Source: Nannochloropsis oceanica (taxonomy: Eukaryota; Sar; Eustigmatophyceae; Eustigmatales; Monodopsidaceae). Taken from it: a stretch of DNA of 64,000 nt. Position numbers and translations under genes: made by a program. The stretch is from assembly GCA_004519485.1 (NCBI GenBank), contig CP038131.1, positions 1 to 64,000 of the forward strand. Direction: 5' to 3'. The notes under the pieces are model-generated. The model did no database searches. It was given only the letters and a program-made list of their open reading frames with translations, and had not been told where the DNA came from. Shown one piece after another: positions 9,686-20,663 of the stretch; position 1 is the stretch's first letter, and every line of letters begins with the position of its first letter.

Positions 9686-12600
9686 ATGCCGCCGCCCGCC
9701 TCCTCCTCTTCCTCATCGAAGCTGAGCATCAAGACTCTGTTTTGGTCCCTCCTCTTGGCCACCACCACGGCCTTGCTTGGCCTTGTGTATGTGCGTCCCC
9801 GCCTCCGCTTCAATCTCCTTCCCCCCCCCCCCAAGGACGAGCCAAAGAAGGATACCACCGAGAAGAATAAGGAGAATGACAAGGTACAGCAGGACGGGTG
9901 TTTTGGTGTAGTGTGTGGGAGAGGATGCGGTAGAAATCGCACATACCATTTGTACACGAACCTCCCCACCCGCTGGGCCCTACGATCTTCCCACTTAATC
10001 CAATTCCCGTCAGTCAAATCTCCTCTCCTCAGACACATGAGGGTAGATAGCATTTAAAGGTTTATAACAAGAGAGTAGACAGTATGTGGAGATTTATAAC
10101 GACGGTGTGTCTCATACGTTGATCTGTTTCTCCACAGGTCGAAGGCAGCAATAGCAACAGCAGCCCCGATGTGACCATCAAGGGCGTGGAGGAGAAGGAG
10201 TACGAGGATTGTGGGGCAAAGGTACGTTTATGCATTAAAAGAAGAAGAGGAGGAGGGGTAATGAAAAGGAAAAAGAAGGGGGTACGGGTGGATATGCCAG
10301 AAGGAGGAGGGAAAGGGACATGTATTCTGTTGTCGAGCAAGCACATGGTTCACCGGCATCCCTCCCTCCCTCCCTGCCGCAGGCCGTGGACGCCTTCAAA
10401 GCCGGAGACTTCATGGAAGCTCTCAACGGCTTCACCCATGCGCTGGCCCTGGGGAAGGACTTGGGGGGGGTGTCGGCGCAGCAGAAGACCATCTTGTCCA
10501 ACCGCAGCGCCTGCTATGAGAAGTGAGTGCCCTCCCTTCCTCCATGCATCCATCCATTCATCCCTCCCTCCGTCCTTTTCCGAGGAGATGTATGTGTTCC
10601 TCCCTCCCTCGCAATAGGAGCCCTCCCTCATGACCCCTTTCCTCCCTCCCTCCCTCCCTCCCTCCCTCCCTCAGACTGGGTCAATATTCTGCGGCCTTGG
10701 ACGATTGCGCCTCCATCCTCCGGACAGATCCCAAGAACAGCAAGGTCCAGAAGCGGAGAGAGGTGAGGGAGGGAGGGAAGGAGGGAGGGAGGGAGGGAGG
10801 GAGGGAGGGAGGGAGGGAGGGAGGGAGGGAAGAACACATTCCTTCTATTTTATTCACTTACAAGCTCTCCTTCTCGCAGCGCATCCTTGGGAAGCTTCTA
10901 GAAGGCGAAGAGTTTCAGGCCGCACTGACGGAGCTGATGGTCACCTTCTTACTAGACATGGAGGCGTACAAGCGGCAGGTAACGAGCAAGGGAGGGAGGG
11001 AGATTTTCTCACGTTCACTCACTTCTTCCCTCCCTCCCTCCTCCCTCCCTCCCTCCCTCCCTCCCTCCCTCCCTCCCTCCCTCCCTCCCCAGGTGCAATG
11101 GAACCCATCAGCAGCCCAAACCATGCAGCTCCTCCCTCCTCCTAACCTCGACGAGGTCGCTAAGAAGGCCGCGCGGAAAATGATCCGAGACATGGAGAAG
11201 GTACGCCCTCCCTCCCTCCCTCCCTCCCATCCGCGTGGTGCAGGGAGTGATGTTGCGATTTCCCTCCCTCTTTCCCTCCCTCCCTCCCTCCCTCCCTTCC
11301 CTCTCTCCCTCCCTCTCTCCCCCCCTCTCTCCCTTCCTCCCTCCCTCCAGGCCAAGGGCGGCAAGACGCAAGGCCCCAGGGTCCTTCCCTCCACCTACAC
11401 CATCAAGCAGGTCCTCAACCTCCTTCCGTCCTACCAGACGCTGCGAGGAACGATCAACACGTTGCGGCAGGTAGGTAGGGAGGGAGGGAGGGAGGGAGGG
11501 AGGGGCAGACAGACTAAATTCCCTCAAGGTACGTCACATTCTCAAACGCCGCTTCCCCTCCCTCCCCCCCCCCCTCCCTCCCTCCAGATCGAGCAAATCA
11601 CCGCCGACCTGGATGCCCTTTCTTCCTCCTCCTCCTCCTCCCCCTCCTCCCGCCTCCTCCTCCTCTTCGAGCGGGCCCTGGCCTTCATGGCAGCTGACAG
11701 CTTCAAACGAGGAGACCAGGACCTCACGGAAGCCCTCCGACTTGTTCGAGAAGAAGGTATCGTCCCTCCCTCCCTCCCTCCCTCCCTCCCTCCCTCCCTC
11801 CCTGGCCTTGTTGCCATGATTCATCTCCCTTCCCTCCTTCCATCTCTCCCTCCCTCCCTCCCTAGGCGCCTCCCTTCCCACCAGCGGAGAGCAGTCTCGC
11901 CTCTTGTCCTGGGCGGGCACTTTTCTCCACCTCAAGCACGAACTCGACGAGGCCCGCAAGGTACGCCCCCCCTCCCTTCCTGCCCCCCTCCCTCCCTCTC
12001 TCTCTCTCCCCCGCATGCCTCAATCTTCCCTTCATTCCCTCATCCCCTCCCTCCCTCCCTCCCTCCCTCCCTCCCTCCCTCCCTCCCTCCCCCCCAGCTG
12101 TTGGAAGAAAGCAGTAGACTGGACCCCTCCTCGGTCGAGGTGTTGATTAAACGCGGTTGCCTCCATCTGGATCGGAGCGAAATGGAGGTATGTCTACCTC
12201 TCCCTCCCTCCCTCCCTCCCTCCCTCCCGGGAGGACTCATCCCACCATCTGGATGAGAACGAAGGAGAGATTTGTCTATGTTTGCGGCTCCTTCCATCCC
12301 CCCCTCCTTCCCTCCCTCCCTCCCTCCCCTCCTTCCACAAGTGCGTTTGCATAGTCACCCCGCGTTCCCCTCCCTCCCTCCTTTCCTCCCTCCCTCCCTC
12401 CCTCCTTTCCTCCCTCCCTCGTGTAAGGACGCAAAGGTCCTGTGTGACAGGGCGCGGGAGATGGCTCCTTCCAGTGCCTTTGTCTACTTGTGGCGGTGTC
12501 AGCTGTGGATGTGCGGGAAGATGACGGAGGAAGGTGAGGAACGAAAGGAGGGAGGGAGGGAGAGAGGGAGGGAGGGAGGGAAGGCGGGAGGGAGGGAGGG

Positions 12601-13753
12601 AGGGAGGGAAGGGGTAGGGTCAAGAAAGAGAAAATACCGTCTGGCGGTAAGATCGTTTTGCACGTCTCATCCTCCCTTCCTTCCTCCCTCCCTCCCTCCC
12701 TCCTTTTCTCCCACCCTCCCTCGCTCCCACCCTCCCTCCCTCCCTCTAGGCTTGAGGGAAGCGGAGAAGGAGCTGACGAAATGCTTGGAGCTCGAGGAGG
12801 AGAATGTGGTGGCTCTGACGCGTTTAATGAACATAAAAATGCAGCACAACGACATCGAGGCTGCCGATAAGGCCATCGAAAAGGCAAGCCCTCTCTCCCT
12901 CCCTTCCTCCCTTCCTCCCTCCCTCCCTCCATTACATTTGACCGTGAACGTAACGCCGAGACAAGACGCCCACTCCCTCCCTCCCTCCCTCCCTCCCTCC
13001 CTCCCTCCCTCCAGGCCAAAAAGGCGGCTCCTCGCAACGCAGATGTGGTCGGGGCCTACGCGGAATTCCTCCTCATGCAAGGGAAGATCGAAGAGGCCTC
13101 CAAGGAATTGGAAAAAGCCGTTAGACTCGACCCCACCAACCCCCTGCCCTTCATCAACAAAGTAAACGCCCTCCCTCCCTCCCTCCCTCCCTCCCTCCCT
13201 CCCTCCCTCCCTCCCTCCCTCTCTCCCTCCCTCCCTCTCTTTCACAACGACCCTCACCCTCCGTCCGTCTTTCTCGTTCTCCCTCCCTCTCTCCCTTCCT
13301 CCCTCAGGCCCTCATCGCTTGGCAAGGCCAAGACACGGCCACGGCACGAGAAACACTCCAGCATGTGATTGAAATGGACCCCCAGTACCAACCCGCCTAC
13401 TCCTTCCTCGCCAATTTGGAGTTTAAAGGCGCGAGCACAGCGGACGACAGTCGGCCGGCGTTTGAGACGATTGACAAGGGTGAGGAAGGAAGGGAGGGAG
13501 AGAGGGAGGGAGGGAGGGAGGGAGGGAGGGCGGGACGGACGGATGGAAAGGAAGACACCGATCTACCTTTTGGCAAGCGCCTCCTCTCACTGCTCCCTCC
13601 CTCCCTCCTTTCCTCCCTCCCTTCCTCTCAGGCATGGAAATTTGTCGGTCAAAAGACGATTTGGAGGAGCTCGCGCAGATTAAGGTGCTGGCGTTGGCCA
13701 AGCTCGAGGGAGCGAGACGGCTGGGGATGGCGGCGGGAGAATTGATGGGGTAG
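9686..13753 (+). CDS. TOM70: Mitochondrial import receptor TOM70
   Basis: Outer-membrane receptor that binds Hsp70/Hsp90-delivered preproteins and passes them to the TOM pore. Fifteen exons join in frame to 623 aa, close to yeast Tom70: 9686-9883, 10138-10221, 10383-10522, 10675-10762, 10880-10978, 11093-11200, 11351-11470, 11588-11756, 11866-11960, 12098-12187, 12428-12533, 12750-12883, 13015-13161, 13308-13479, 13632-13753. The order is an N-terminal anchor (residues about 14-36, LFWSLLLATTTALLGLVYV), a charged linker, the clamp-type TPRs (AVDAFKAGDFMEALNGFTHA; SNRSACYEKLGQYSAALDD), then TPR repeats to the C-terminal EICRSKDDLEELAQIKVLAL, a Tom70 hallmark. Thirteen of the 14 introns carry CCCT or GGGA tracts. 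Intron 12 has a GC donor. An upstream in-frame ATG at 9629 is an alternative start. Confidence 0.9.
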
Positions 13754-14083
13754 GAAGGGAGGGAGGGAGGAGTCGACGGGCATAATAATGCAACAAGAGG
13801 ACGGTGAGGATGGATGGATGGATGAAGAATAAAAGGGGCTGAGATTTCTCCTGTGAGGGAGGGTGGGTCAGTATACATCAAAGAATAACCACAAGACGAG
13901 CAAGAAACGCAAAACCGGCAGGTCAACCGCAGTTTCATTCGTTGGGACTCATTCGCATTACTTTGAGGTTCTCTTTCTCATTTTTTTTGTTATATTTATC
14001 ATTTCATTCTTCTCCAATCTCGATGCCTTTCTCTGTCTTCGTGCATCCATCATCCCTATCCCCCTCCCTCCCTCCCTCCCTCC
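13754..14083. other. Convergent spacer between TOM70 and the YidD-domain gene
   Basis: A 330-base spacer shared by both 3' ends. It holds GGGA repeats after the TOM70 stop, a T-rich stretch near 13980-14010 and CCCT repeats near 14065-14085. No gene seen. Confidence 0.6.
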
Positions 14084-15319
14084 CTATCTCCCCGTTCCCC
14101 CCGCGAACCACCCGGGCGGCGGCCACTGTGGGGGGTCCCATCCCCTCCCTCCGAGCGGATTGCATCGCAGGAGCCGCCATACGGTCAGGATAATCCCCTT
14201 GGCCGCTCCAAAGGTCTGAATTGATTCGATGGCGTATTCGCTGCATGTGGGAAAGAACCGACAGGCCCGGGGGAGGAGGGGGGAGATGAATTGCTTGTAA
14301 CCACTGAGGAAGTTGATGAGGAAGGAGGCGCTCAAGTCTGGTTTCTCCTCCCCCGTGCCTTCGTTTATATCCTCGTCCTCGTCCTCACCATTGCCATCGC
14401 TGTCGTTGTTGTTGTTGTTGTTGAAGTTGTCTAAGTTGTCGTTGTCTAAGTTGTCGGTGACAGAGGCGAGATACAAGGGAGAAAGAGGAAAGGGAAGGGT
14501 AAGGGCAGGCGAATGAAGATCTCCGAGGTAGCTGGGCCTTCTCTTGCTCGTTTCCCACTGCTGCTGGTGCCGCTGCTGCTGTATTCTCATGTTCTTGATC
14601 TTGCGGTTAGCTCTCTGATGATTCATGAGAAAGTTGACGATCTTTTCGTTGTTGTCCAAGCAGGATTGGCAGAAGGAGGGAGGGAGGGAGGGAGAAAGGG
14701 CGCGAGGACGGAAGCCGGAGGAGAGAGAGGACGGGAATGGAGGCGGGAAGGAAGGGCCATGATGAAAAGCATGGGCGGTGGGTAGGCGGATAAAAGCGAC
14801 GAGGACGAGGAGGCAGACAGCGAAGAAGCAGTGAATAATAATGAGATTGGAAGCTGGTTTATTGGTTGGGCTGAAGGGGCATTGCCCCTGTCCTCCCCCG
14901 TCCTCCTTCGCTGGTGGTCTCTCCATGGGTTTAAATGGTGGTGGTGTTCTCGCACCACGTGCCCTTCTTCTTCTGGTACGATACATGCATATCACTATCC
15001 GCCCGTCTCGTTCATAATAGTGGGGCTTAGTATGGACTCGCATTTCGATTCTCTTGTCGAAGAGGCCACTATATACGTATAAACTAGCATCGCGAATGAC
15101 ATCCCGGGCGCGCTGCACCAGCTGGTTCTTCATACGATCCACCTTTAATACGCTAGGACCTGCCTCCTGGGCCTTGGTGGCCAGTGCGCGGACAATGGTC
15201 TCTTGACCCCAGTCCTCTGCAAAAGCACGCATCACTTCATTTACTTCGCCTTGACTCATGAACGGACCCTGCTGGTGCCTTTTCTTTTTTGGGGCCTTGT
15301 CCGTCATGGTGTTGCACAT
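14084..15319 (-). CDS. YidD-domain protein with a long N-terminal extension
   Basis: One open frame of 411 codons. The C-terminal ~75 residues are a clear YidD domain, the small bacterial/plastid factor that aids YidC/Alb3-dependent membrane insertion: FLSGYKQFISPLLPRACRFF then PTCSEYAIESIQTFGAAKG and RLLRCNPLGGRGWDPP. Residues 1-130 form an unrecognised ordered region (EVNEVMRAFAEDWGQETIV; DVIRDASLYVYSGLFDKRIE). Between them, near residues 160-195, is a hydrophobic segment ending LPTAHAFHHGP, which looks like a plastid signal peptide with an A-F junction, where a protein N-terminus should be. Two genes (one starting at 15319 or 15307, one at an internal Met such as MERPPAKE), a fusion, or an unrecognised intron are all possible. 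An Asn/Asp-rich linker precedes the YidD domain. Confidence 0.75.
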   Translation of the reverse strand: MCNTMTDKAPKKKRHQQGPFMSQGEVNEVMRAFAEDWGQETIVRALATKAQEAGPSVLKVDRMKNQLVQRARDVIRDASLYVYSGLFDKRIEMRVHTKPHYYERDGRIVICMYRTRRRRARGARTPPPFKPMERPPAKEDGGGQGQCPFSPTNKPASNLIIIHCFFAVCLLVLVAFIRLPTAHAFHHGPSFPPPFPSSLSSGFRPRALSPSLPPSFCQSCLDNNEKIVNFLMNHQRANRKIKNMRIQQQRHQQQWETSKRRPSYLGDLHSPALTLPFPLSPLYLASVTDNLDNDNLDNFNNNNNNDSDGNGEDEDEDINEGTGEEKPDLSASFLINFLSGYKQFISPLLPRACRFFPTCSEYAIESIQTFGAAKGIILTVWRLLRCNPLGGRGWDPPQWPPPGWFAGGTGR

Positions 15320-16459
15320 TGCTGTGGAAGGGAGGCGTTGTGAGACTTAGCGTTAAATGAGCTTCTGCTGATGGTGAGTTAAATGCATTCGAGGTCTACA
15401 GCGTGACGTCATGACAGAGGGCGATGAACAACGTCCCAAATCCCATTCCTGGTCTCAATCCCAACATATTCAACTTTGAGACGTGATTTGCAGCCCGAAT
15501 TGTGTTCCAAATTCATTTCTCGTCCCATAATTCCTCGTCTCAAAACTCAAAAGTCACACACTCTCTAAAAACACTAAGTGGTCAAAACGCTCAGGGGGAG
15601 GCCTTCCTATGAATTTGTCCCAAGTTTTCCGTTTGCCACCACATTGTCACACATGTATATGATGTACTTACAAGAAACACACTTATCGTGATTGGAGTCT
15701 TATTTATGCATGCGAAAAAAGGATGTCGATTATTTTTTAAAATCGGTTTTCTAACCTCCCCACCCCCCCGTGGGCCGTCCGGGGACTTTGCCTGATCGGA
15801 AAATCTGTCAAAGTCGCTAGAAAAACTAGGACAAGAAATAATGGATGAATAGGCACATTTTGTTGTTGGAAGGCTCCCCCTCGTATGCAAGTCTTAGAGG
15901 ACGCAGGTTGCATGCGATAGTTCTAGAGGGATGAAATTCTCAACAATAGCGGGGCCTCTGAATGAACTCATGTGCAGATCCATCAGGTGATAGTGGGAAA
16001 AAGAGCACCGACAAGCCTTCGATGCGCTAAAATCTCCAGTGCTGGCCTCCCCAGACCTTAACAAGGGCTACACCCTTTGCACGGATGCCCGCAACGCCGG
16101 GTCAGGTGCCGTCTTAAAGCAGGAAGGAGAGGGTTGTAACGGTCATGCCATTTGCTATGCTAGCAGGTCTTTAATATTAAATGTTAACCCCTTCAAGGGT
16201 CCAGCATTGCTTTTGAGTATTGCAGAATTGACTGCCAGTAAATATTGAGAAGCGGCAGCAAGAAATAGAAGAAGAATAAGACGAAAAGATCGCACGCACC
16301 TCACATTTTCCTTTTTTACCTTTTTCCTTATTTCTCTTCGTCTGCTCTTCGTCTTATGACCACTCACTCGCGTGTGTGTAAGCTGCCTTTATGAGTAAAT
16401 GCTTTCTATTTATTTTTCTTCTGCCATCTCTTCCTATTCCCATTTATCCATACCCCTAT
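15320..16459. other. Intergenic region with a retroelement fossil
   Basis: More AT-rich than its neighbours. Apart from the Ty3/Gypsy fragment at about 15945-16250 no coding sequence is recognised. The left 600 bases resemble unconstrained DNA upstream of the YidD-domain gene. Confidence 0.5.
15945..16250 (+). mobile_element. Ty3/Gypsy retrotransposon fossil (pol, RT/RNase H junction)
   Basis: The translation matches the RT-to-RNase H region of Ty3/Gypsy pol: EHRQAFDALKSPVLASPDL, a TDARNAGSGAVL block and HAICYASRSL. Only this ~300-base piece remains. No LTRs, gag or integrase were seen nearby, so it is a broken, probably old remnant. Confidence 0.8.
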
Positions 16460-19131
16460 CTACCCTCTCACAATCCTCTTCTTCTCCCCGTTCTCCCCCT
16501 CCTCCGCCCCCTCATCTTCCTCCTCCCACGGTGCCGTCCCTCGCTCCTCCGCACTCACGTCATCCCGGTACATCTGCCAAAGCCCATACACACTCAATGG
16601 CTTAAACGGTGCCCAGCCAATCACAAAGCCCTGCATGTAATAAAGCGACCGGTCCTCCGTCAGCAGCGTCGGGAAACTCCTCCTTCCATTCCAACTTAAA
16701 AAAGTCTCCCTTCCAAACCTAAACACGTTGCTCTTCGCGTCATAACTCCACTCCCCGATGTTTCCCCCATTCACCCAAATCACTCGTCCGTCCTCCCTGA
16801 AAAACACCCTCGTCCTCCGCACTTTTTTAAACGGATTCCACCCCCCCTCCCCCCCTCCTACTATCCCAATCGTCCACGTCGTATTCACGAATTGCGCACG
16901 ACTGAAGACAGGAAGCTCAACCTCCTCCCCCGGGTCACCTCCTGGCAAGAACGGCAGGTCCTGCACCTCCTCCGCCTCTCTTTGATAATACCCAAAAATT
17001 GACCGCCTTTTTCCTTCCTCCATAGGGTCAAATGATGTGCCCTCCACCAGCTCCAAATACTTCATTTTCCACCAAGGATCGGGGGCCCCGCTGGAGGAAG
17101 AGGAGGAGGAGGAGGAGGAGGAGGAGGGGAAGGACCACCAGGGCTTGGCTTCAGGCGTCTCCGAGGAGGAAGGGGGGGAGGAAGGGGGGGAGGAAGGGGT
17201 CGTGGGTTCGAAGGGGTTGGGTTCTTCGGGGGAAGGGAGGGAGGCGGAGGAGGGGAGAGGGGCAGTGGCCATGGAGGAGGAGAAGGCAGCAGAGGCCGTG
17301 CCGGCAGCGCGGGCAAGGGAGGCAGAAAAGGAGACTGAGGCGGGAGTGTTGCTGTCGTCTTCGTCCACGCCCTCCTTCTCTTTTAGTTCCTCGCCAGAGG
17401 AATCAAGGGAAGACACAGGGGATTCTTCATCATCCTTGCTTCCTGCCTCCGCTCCTTCCCTCTCGTCCTCATCCTTATCTTTGTCATCAGCGACTTGAAT
17501 ATCCCTTTCATCTTTGGCTGCTTCTTGCTGCGGTTGCTCCTGCCCCTCCTCCTCGCCCTCCTTTCGAACTGAAAGTGCCCCCTCCTCCTCTTCCTCCTTC
17601 ACTCCCTCCGACTCCTCCACCGCCACCTCCTCCCCCATCTGCGACATAGACTGTGTCTGCTCCCCTTCCTTCCCTTTCTCCTTCCCTATCTCGCTTCCTT
17701 CGTCCCCCTCATCCTCGGCCTTCTCCCCAAGCGTCACCGAGGTAATCGCCTCACTTATCAGATCATCCAACCCGCCATCCCTCCCTCCCTCCTCCTCAAC
17801 ATCGTCTTCCATCCCTGCCTTCGACCTCCTCCACTCCTCTTCCTCCTCCTCCCTCCAGCCCTCATCCTCCTCATCCTCCTCGTCACTGTAATAACCATCA
17901 TCCTCCTCATCACTCCACCACTCCTCCTCGTCCTCGTCCTCGTCCTCGCCCTCGCTCCATCCTTCCTCCTCCTCCTGCCACGAAGCAGCAGCAGCAGCAG
18001 CGTAGTATGGGTCATATCCGTAAGGAGGCGGAGGGGGATAATAGCCATACATACTCCGACCATAGGCATCTTGCCACCCGTCCATCACTCCTTCCCCTCC
18101 CCCTGCTCCTGCGACGGTTTGGTTGGAAACAGAAGAGCCATAAGCTGCGTCCATCCACCGCTGTTGCTGCTGCTCCTGGGACATGCCTTCGTCTTGCGAA
18201 GATGATGATGGAGGAGGAGGGGGCGGAGGAGGATAGAAGGAGGGAGGAGGGTAGTAAAAGCCAGCATAAGGATCAGGGTACGGTGAAGGAGGAGCAGACG
18301 CCGTGGAGGTGACGCTGCTATCACCGTCAGCAGCAGCAGAGGAGGACGATGATAAGGGTGTGGAGAGGGAGGAAGCAGGGGGATCGAGGGATGAAGGGGG
18401 AGGAGGAGGAGGGTAGAAGGAGGCAGGAGGAGGGTAGAAATAGGATGGAAGGGGAGGGGGATAACCGTAGGTGGAGTATGTGCCGGTGTAGGGATCTCTC
18501 GAGGCTGCTGCTGCTGCGTCTTCTTCTAGTGATGATGATAATAAGGATGGAGGTGGAAGCTGCGATACATCTGCTGAGGGGGGGGAGGAGGAGGAGGAGG
18601 CTGAGGAGGCAGGGGTGGAGGGTGGGGGAGAGGATGGTGCTGTATCTCTGTTGGGCTCTTGTTGTTGGTCGTCGTTTTTGATGGAGGCGATGGCGGTGGA
18701 GGAGAAGGAAAGACGTCTTCTACAACAACTGCTTCTGATGGTGCTGCTGCAGCTGTCGCCGCTGGGTGATAACGATGAGTGGAGCCATATGGAGGCGGAG
18801 GAGGAGGGGGAGAAAGAGGGTGGTCTGAAGTGGTGACGATTTGATGCACGCCAAGCCTGCCGTGAGGACAAGGACGATGAAGGGGGGTTTCTGCCCCAGA
18901 AGAAAGCGCTAACTGATAATTAGGTGAGGAAGGGAGAGAGGTAGGGAGGGTAGGTGAGGGGAGAGGCGTAATGTTGAAGGGGTGATGATGCATGCACGTA
19001 GCACGCAACACTGAGGTCTCTCTCCATTCTACAATCTCTCCACAGAAATTACCAGAGCAACACGCCAATAGTATGCCTCCTGCCGTGGCCTTGGTGGTCA
19101 TTTGCTTCGTCCGTGTCCGTCTCCTGGCCAT
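16460..19131 (-). CDS. Plastid-targeted acidic protein of unknown function
   Basis: Two exons, 19131-19053 and 18912-16460, joined at a GT-AG intron of 140 bases, give 843 aa. Exon 1 supplies a signal peptide (basic MARRRTRTKQ, then AGGILLACCS) and the splice creates VSAF|FWGRN, the stramenopile plastid motif, followed by a Ser/Arg-rich transit-like region. Residues about 70-600 are disordered: Pro/Tyr-rich repeats (YYPPPSFYPPPP type), then long Glu/Asp tracts. The last ~210 residues look globular and conserved: WWKMKYLELVEGTSFDPMEE, FVNTTWTIGIVGGG, RVFFREDGRVIWVNGGNIGE and GFVIGWAPFKPLSVYGLWQM. This beta-rich tail may be a lipocalin/fibrillin-like barrel, but that is a guess. The long frame has no usable ATG at its 5' end without exon 1, which supports the splice. 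Confidence 0.72.
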
Positions 19132-19626
19132 GACAGTCTATTCTTCCAAATCGTGGGGTGGGGAGGCTGGAGCTGATGTTGGTGCTATTAACGGCGACGA
19201 TGAAGGGCAGCCGGACGACGGGAGGAAAGCAGGCCTGGAACCTACAGATGGGTAAAAGAGACATAAAGATATGAGAAGATGATGTTGTCGAGAGCCTTTG
19301 GGAAGCCAAACCAAGTGTTCGGGAGTGCATGGCAGGAGGGAGGATATATCAGTGCGTGCGGCCTTCGCGCCTTGCCCCCTGTACAAATCATCATGGGCCT
19401 GTCTCGCTTGATCGCTCGCCCATGTGGCGTGTCCGTCTGAAAGAGACACAGCCACCACCACCAGCCCGACCGCCAGCATACGTTTCATTAAATTGCTGCA
19501 TCCTATATTTGTAGATGTCTTGGGCGTATTTTCTTTCCTATCCTTTTCTGACCTCTGCTTGGGCAGTCTCATCACTTTCTCCCTCCATTACAATTAGTAA
19601 TAGACATCTTCACCATACCGCAACCC
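19132..19626. promoter_or_regulatory. Divergent spacer between the acidic plastid protein and the CTFxP-repeat gene
   Basis: A 495-base region between two outward-facing start codons (19131 on minus, 19627 on plus), so it should hold both promoters. A minus-strand frame ending at 19138 includes a signal-peptide-like MKRMLAVGLVVVAVSL, but its stop lies 7 bases before the neighbouring start, so it is treated as a chance ORF or uORF. Confidence 0.4.
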
Positions 19627-20631
19627 ATGAAACGTGTAACCCGCTCACAAGCAGCGGCGGCGGCCGCCGCTGCAGCTGCTGCCGCCGAGGTTGAGGCAGG
19701 CAAGGCTCAGTCCACTACCACGCAAGAACAACTTGAGGGGCCGCAAATGCAGACGCCGCCCCTGCAAAAGCAGCCGGCATCTTCCTCCTCCACTATTACG
19801 ACTATCGCCACCACTGAGGCCGGCGTCCGTCTGTACGAACAAGCCAAGGCCATGCAACAACGCCGGAAGAGCCTTATGAAGGAGAAGCCAGCGGACTGCA
19901 CGTTCAGTCCGAAGCTCGTCACGTCTACCAGACGAGCCGGGAAGACAGGTGGCAGCGCAACAAACGAGGAGGAAGACCCCCTCGCCAGCACCACCAAGCG
20001 TTTCGAACGTCTTTACCTCGATGCACAGACCCGCGCGGCAAAGCTTGAAGGGGCAAAGATGGAGCATGAACAAACATTGGCAGCGCAAGCCCCCGGCAAA
20101 CCGCACACCATCCCTCCTCCCTCCTCCAAGAGCAAGACCAGCAGCAGCAGAAAGCCTCCCTCCTCCCCCACCTCCTCCTCCCCCGCCCCCTTATCTATTC
20201 CGGCAGGTGTCAATCGCCTCTACGAGCAAGCCAAGCTCCAACGCGAGCGACTAGCCCAGCGGGTCGCCGAAGTCACCGCTAGTGAATGCACCTTCAAGCC
20301 TGCCATCCTACCTCGCTCGGCCTCCACTCGCAGAAGGCGACATGGGGAAGGCGGGACAGAGGAAGGGGAGGAGGATGCAAGGAGAGCATCGTCGTTCGTG
20401 GAGCGAGCCATGATGTATCAGAAGAAGGTTGAAGCCAAGGTGGCCAGCATGAAGAAGGAGCAGGAGGAGAAGGGGAAACCTACATTTTCCCCGAAAATCC
20501 CAACCCACGTCCCTCCAAAGGGCGCGCCCGGGGCGATGGCTGCTTCTGATGCCATGCGTCGACAGCTGGCCCGGAAGGAAAGTGTGTTTGAATATCTGGC
20601 CTCCACGCCCACCCACACTCACAACCACAAT

Positions 20632-20663
<32 letters not shown>

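Noticed and set aside
10620-13310. CCCT arrays as a possible CRISPR or satellite array
   Set aside because: They are plain tetranucleotide tracts located in introns, with no spacer structure.
15591-15890. Minus-strand 99-codon ORF between YidD and the retroelement fossil
   Set aside because: No splice sites, domain or composition bias supports coding.
19138-19575. Minus-strand ORF with a signal-peptide-like start (MKRMLAVGLVVVAVSL)
   Set aside because: It ends 7 bases before the start of the neighbouring gene on the same strand, and the remainder has no structured pattern. Probably 5'UTR sequence or a uORF.
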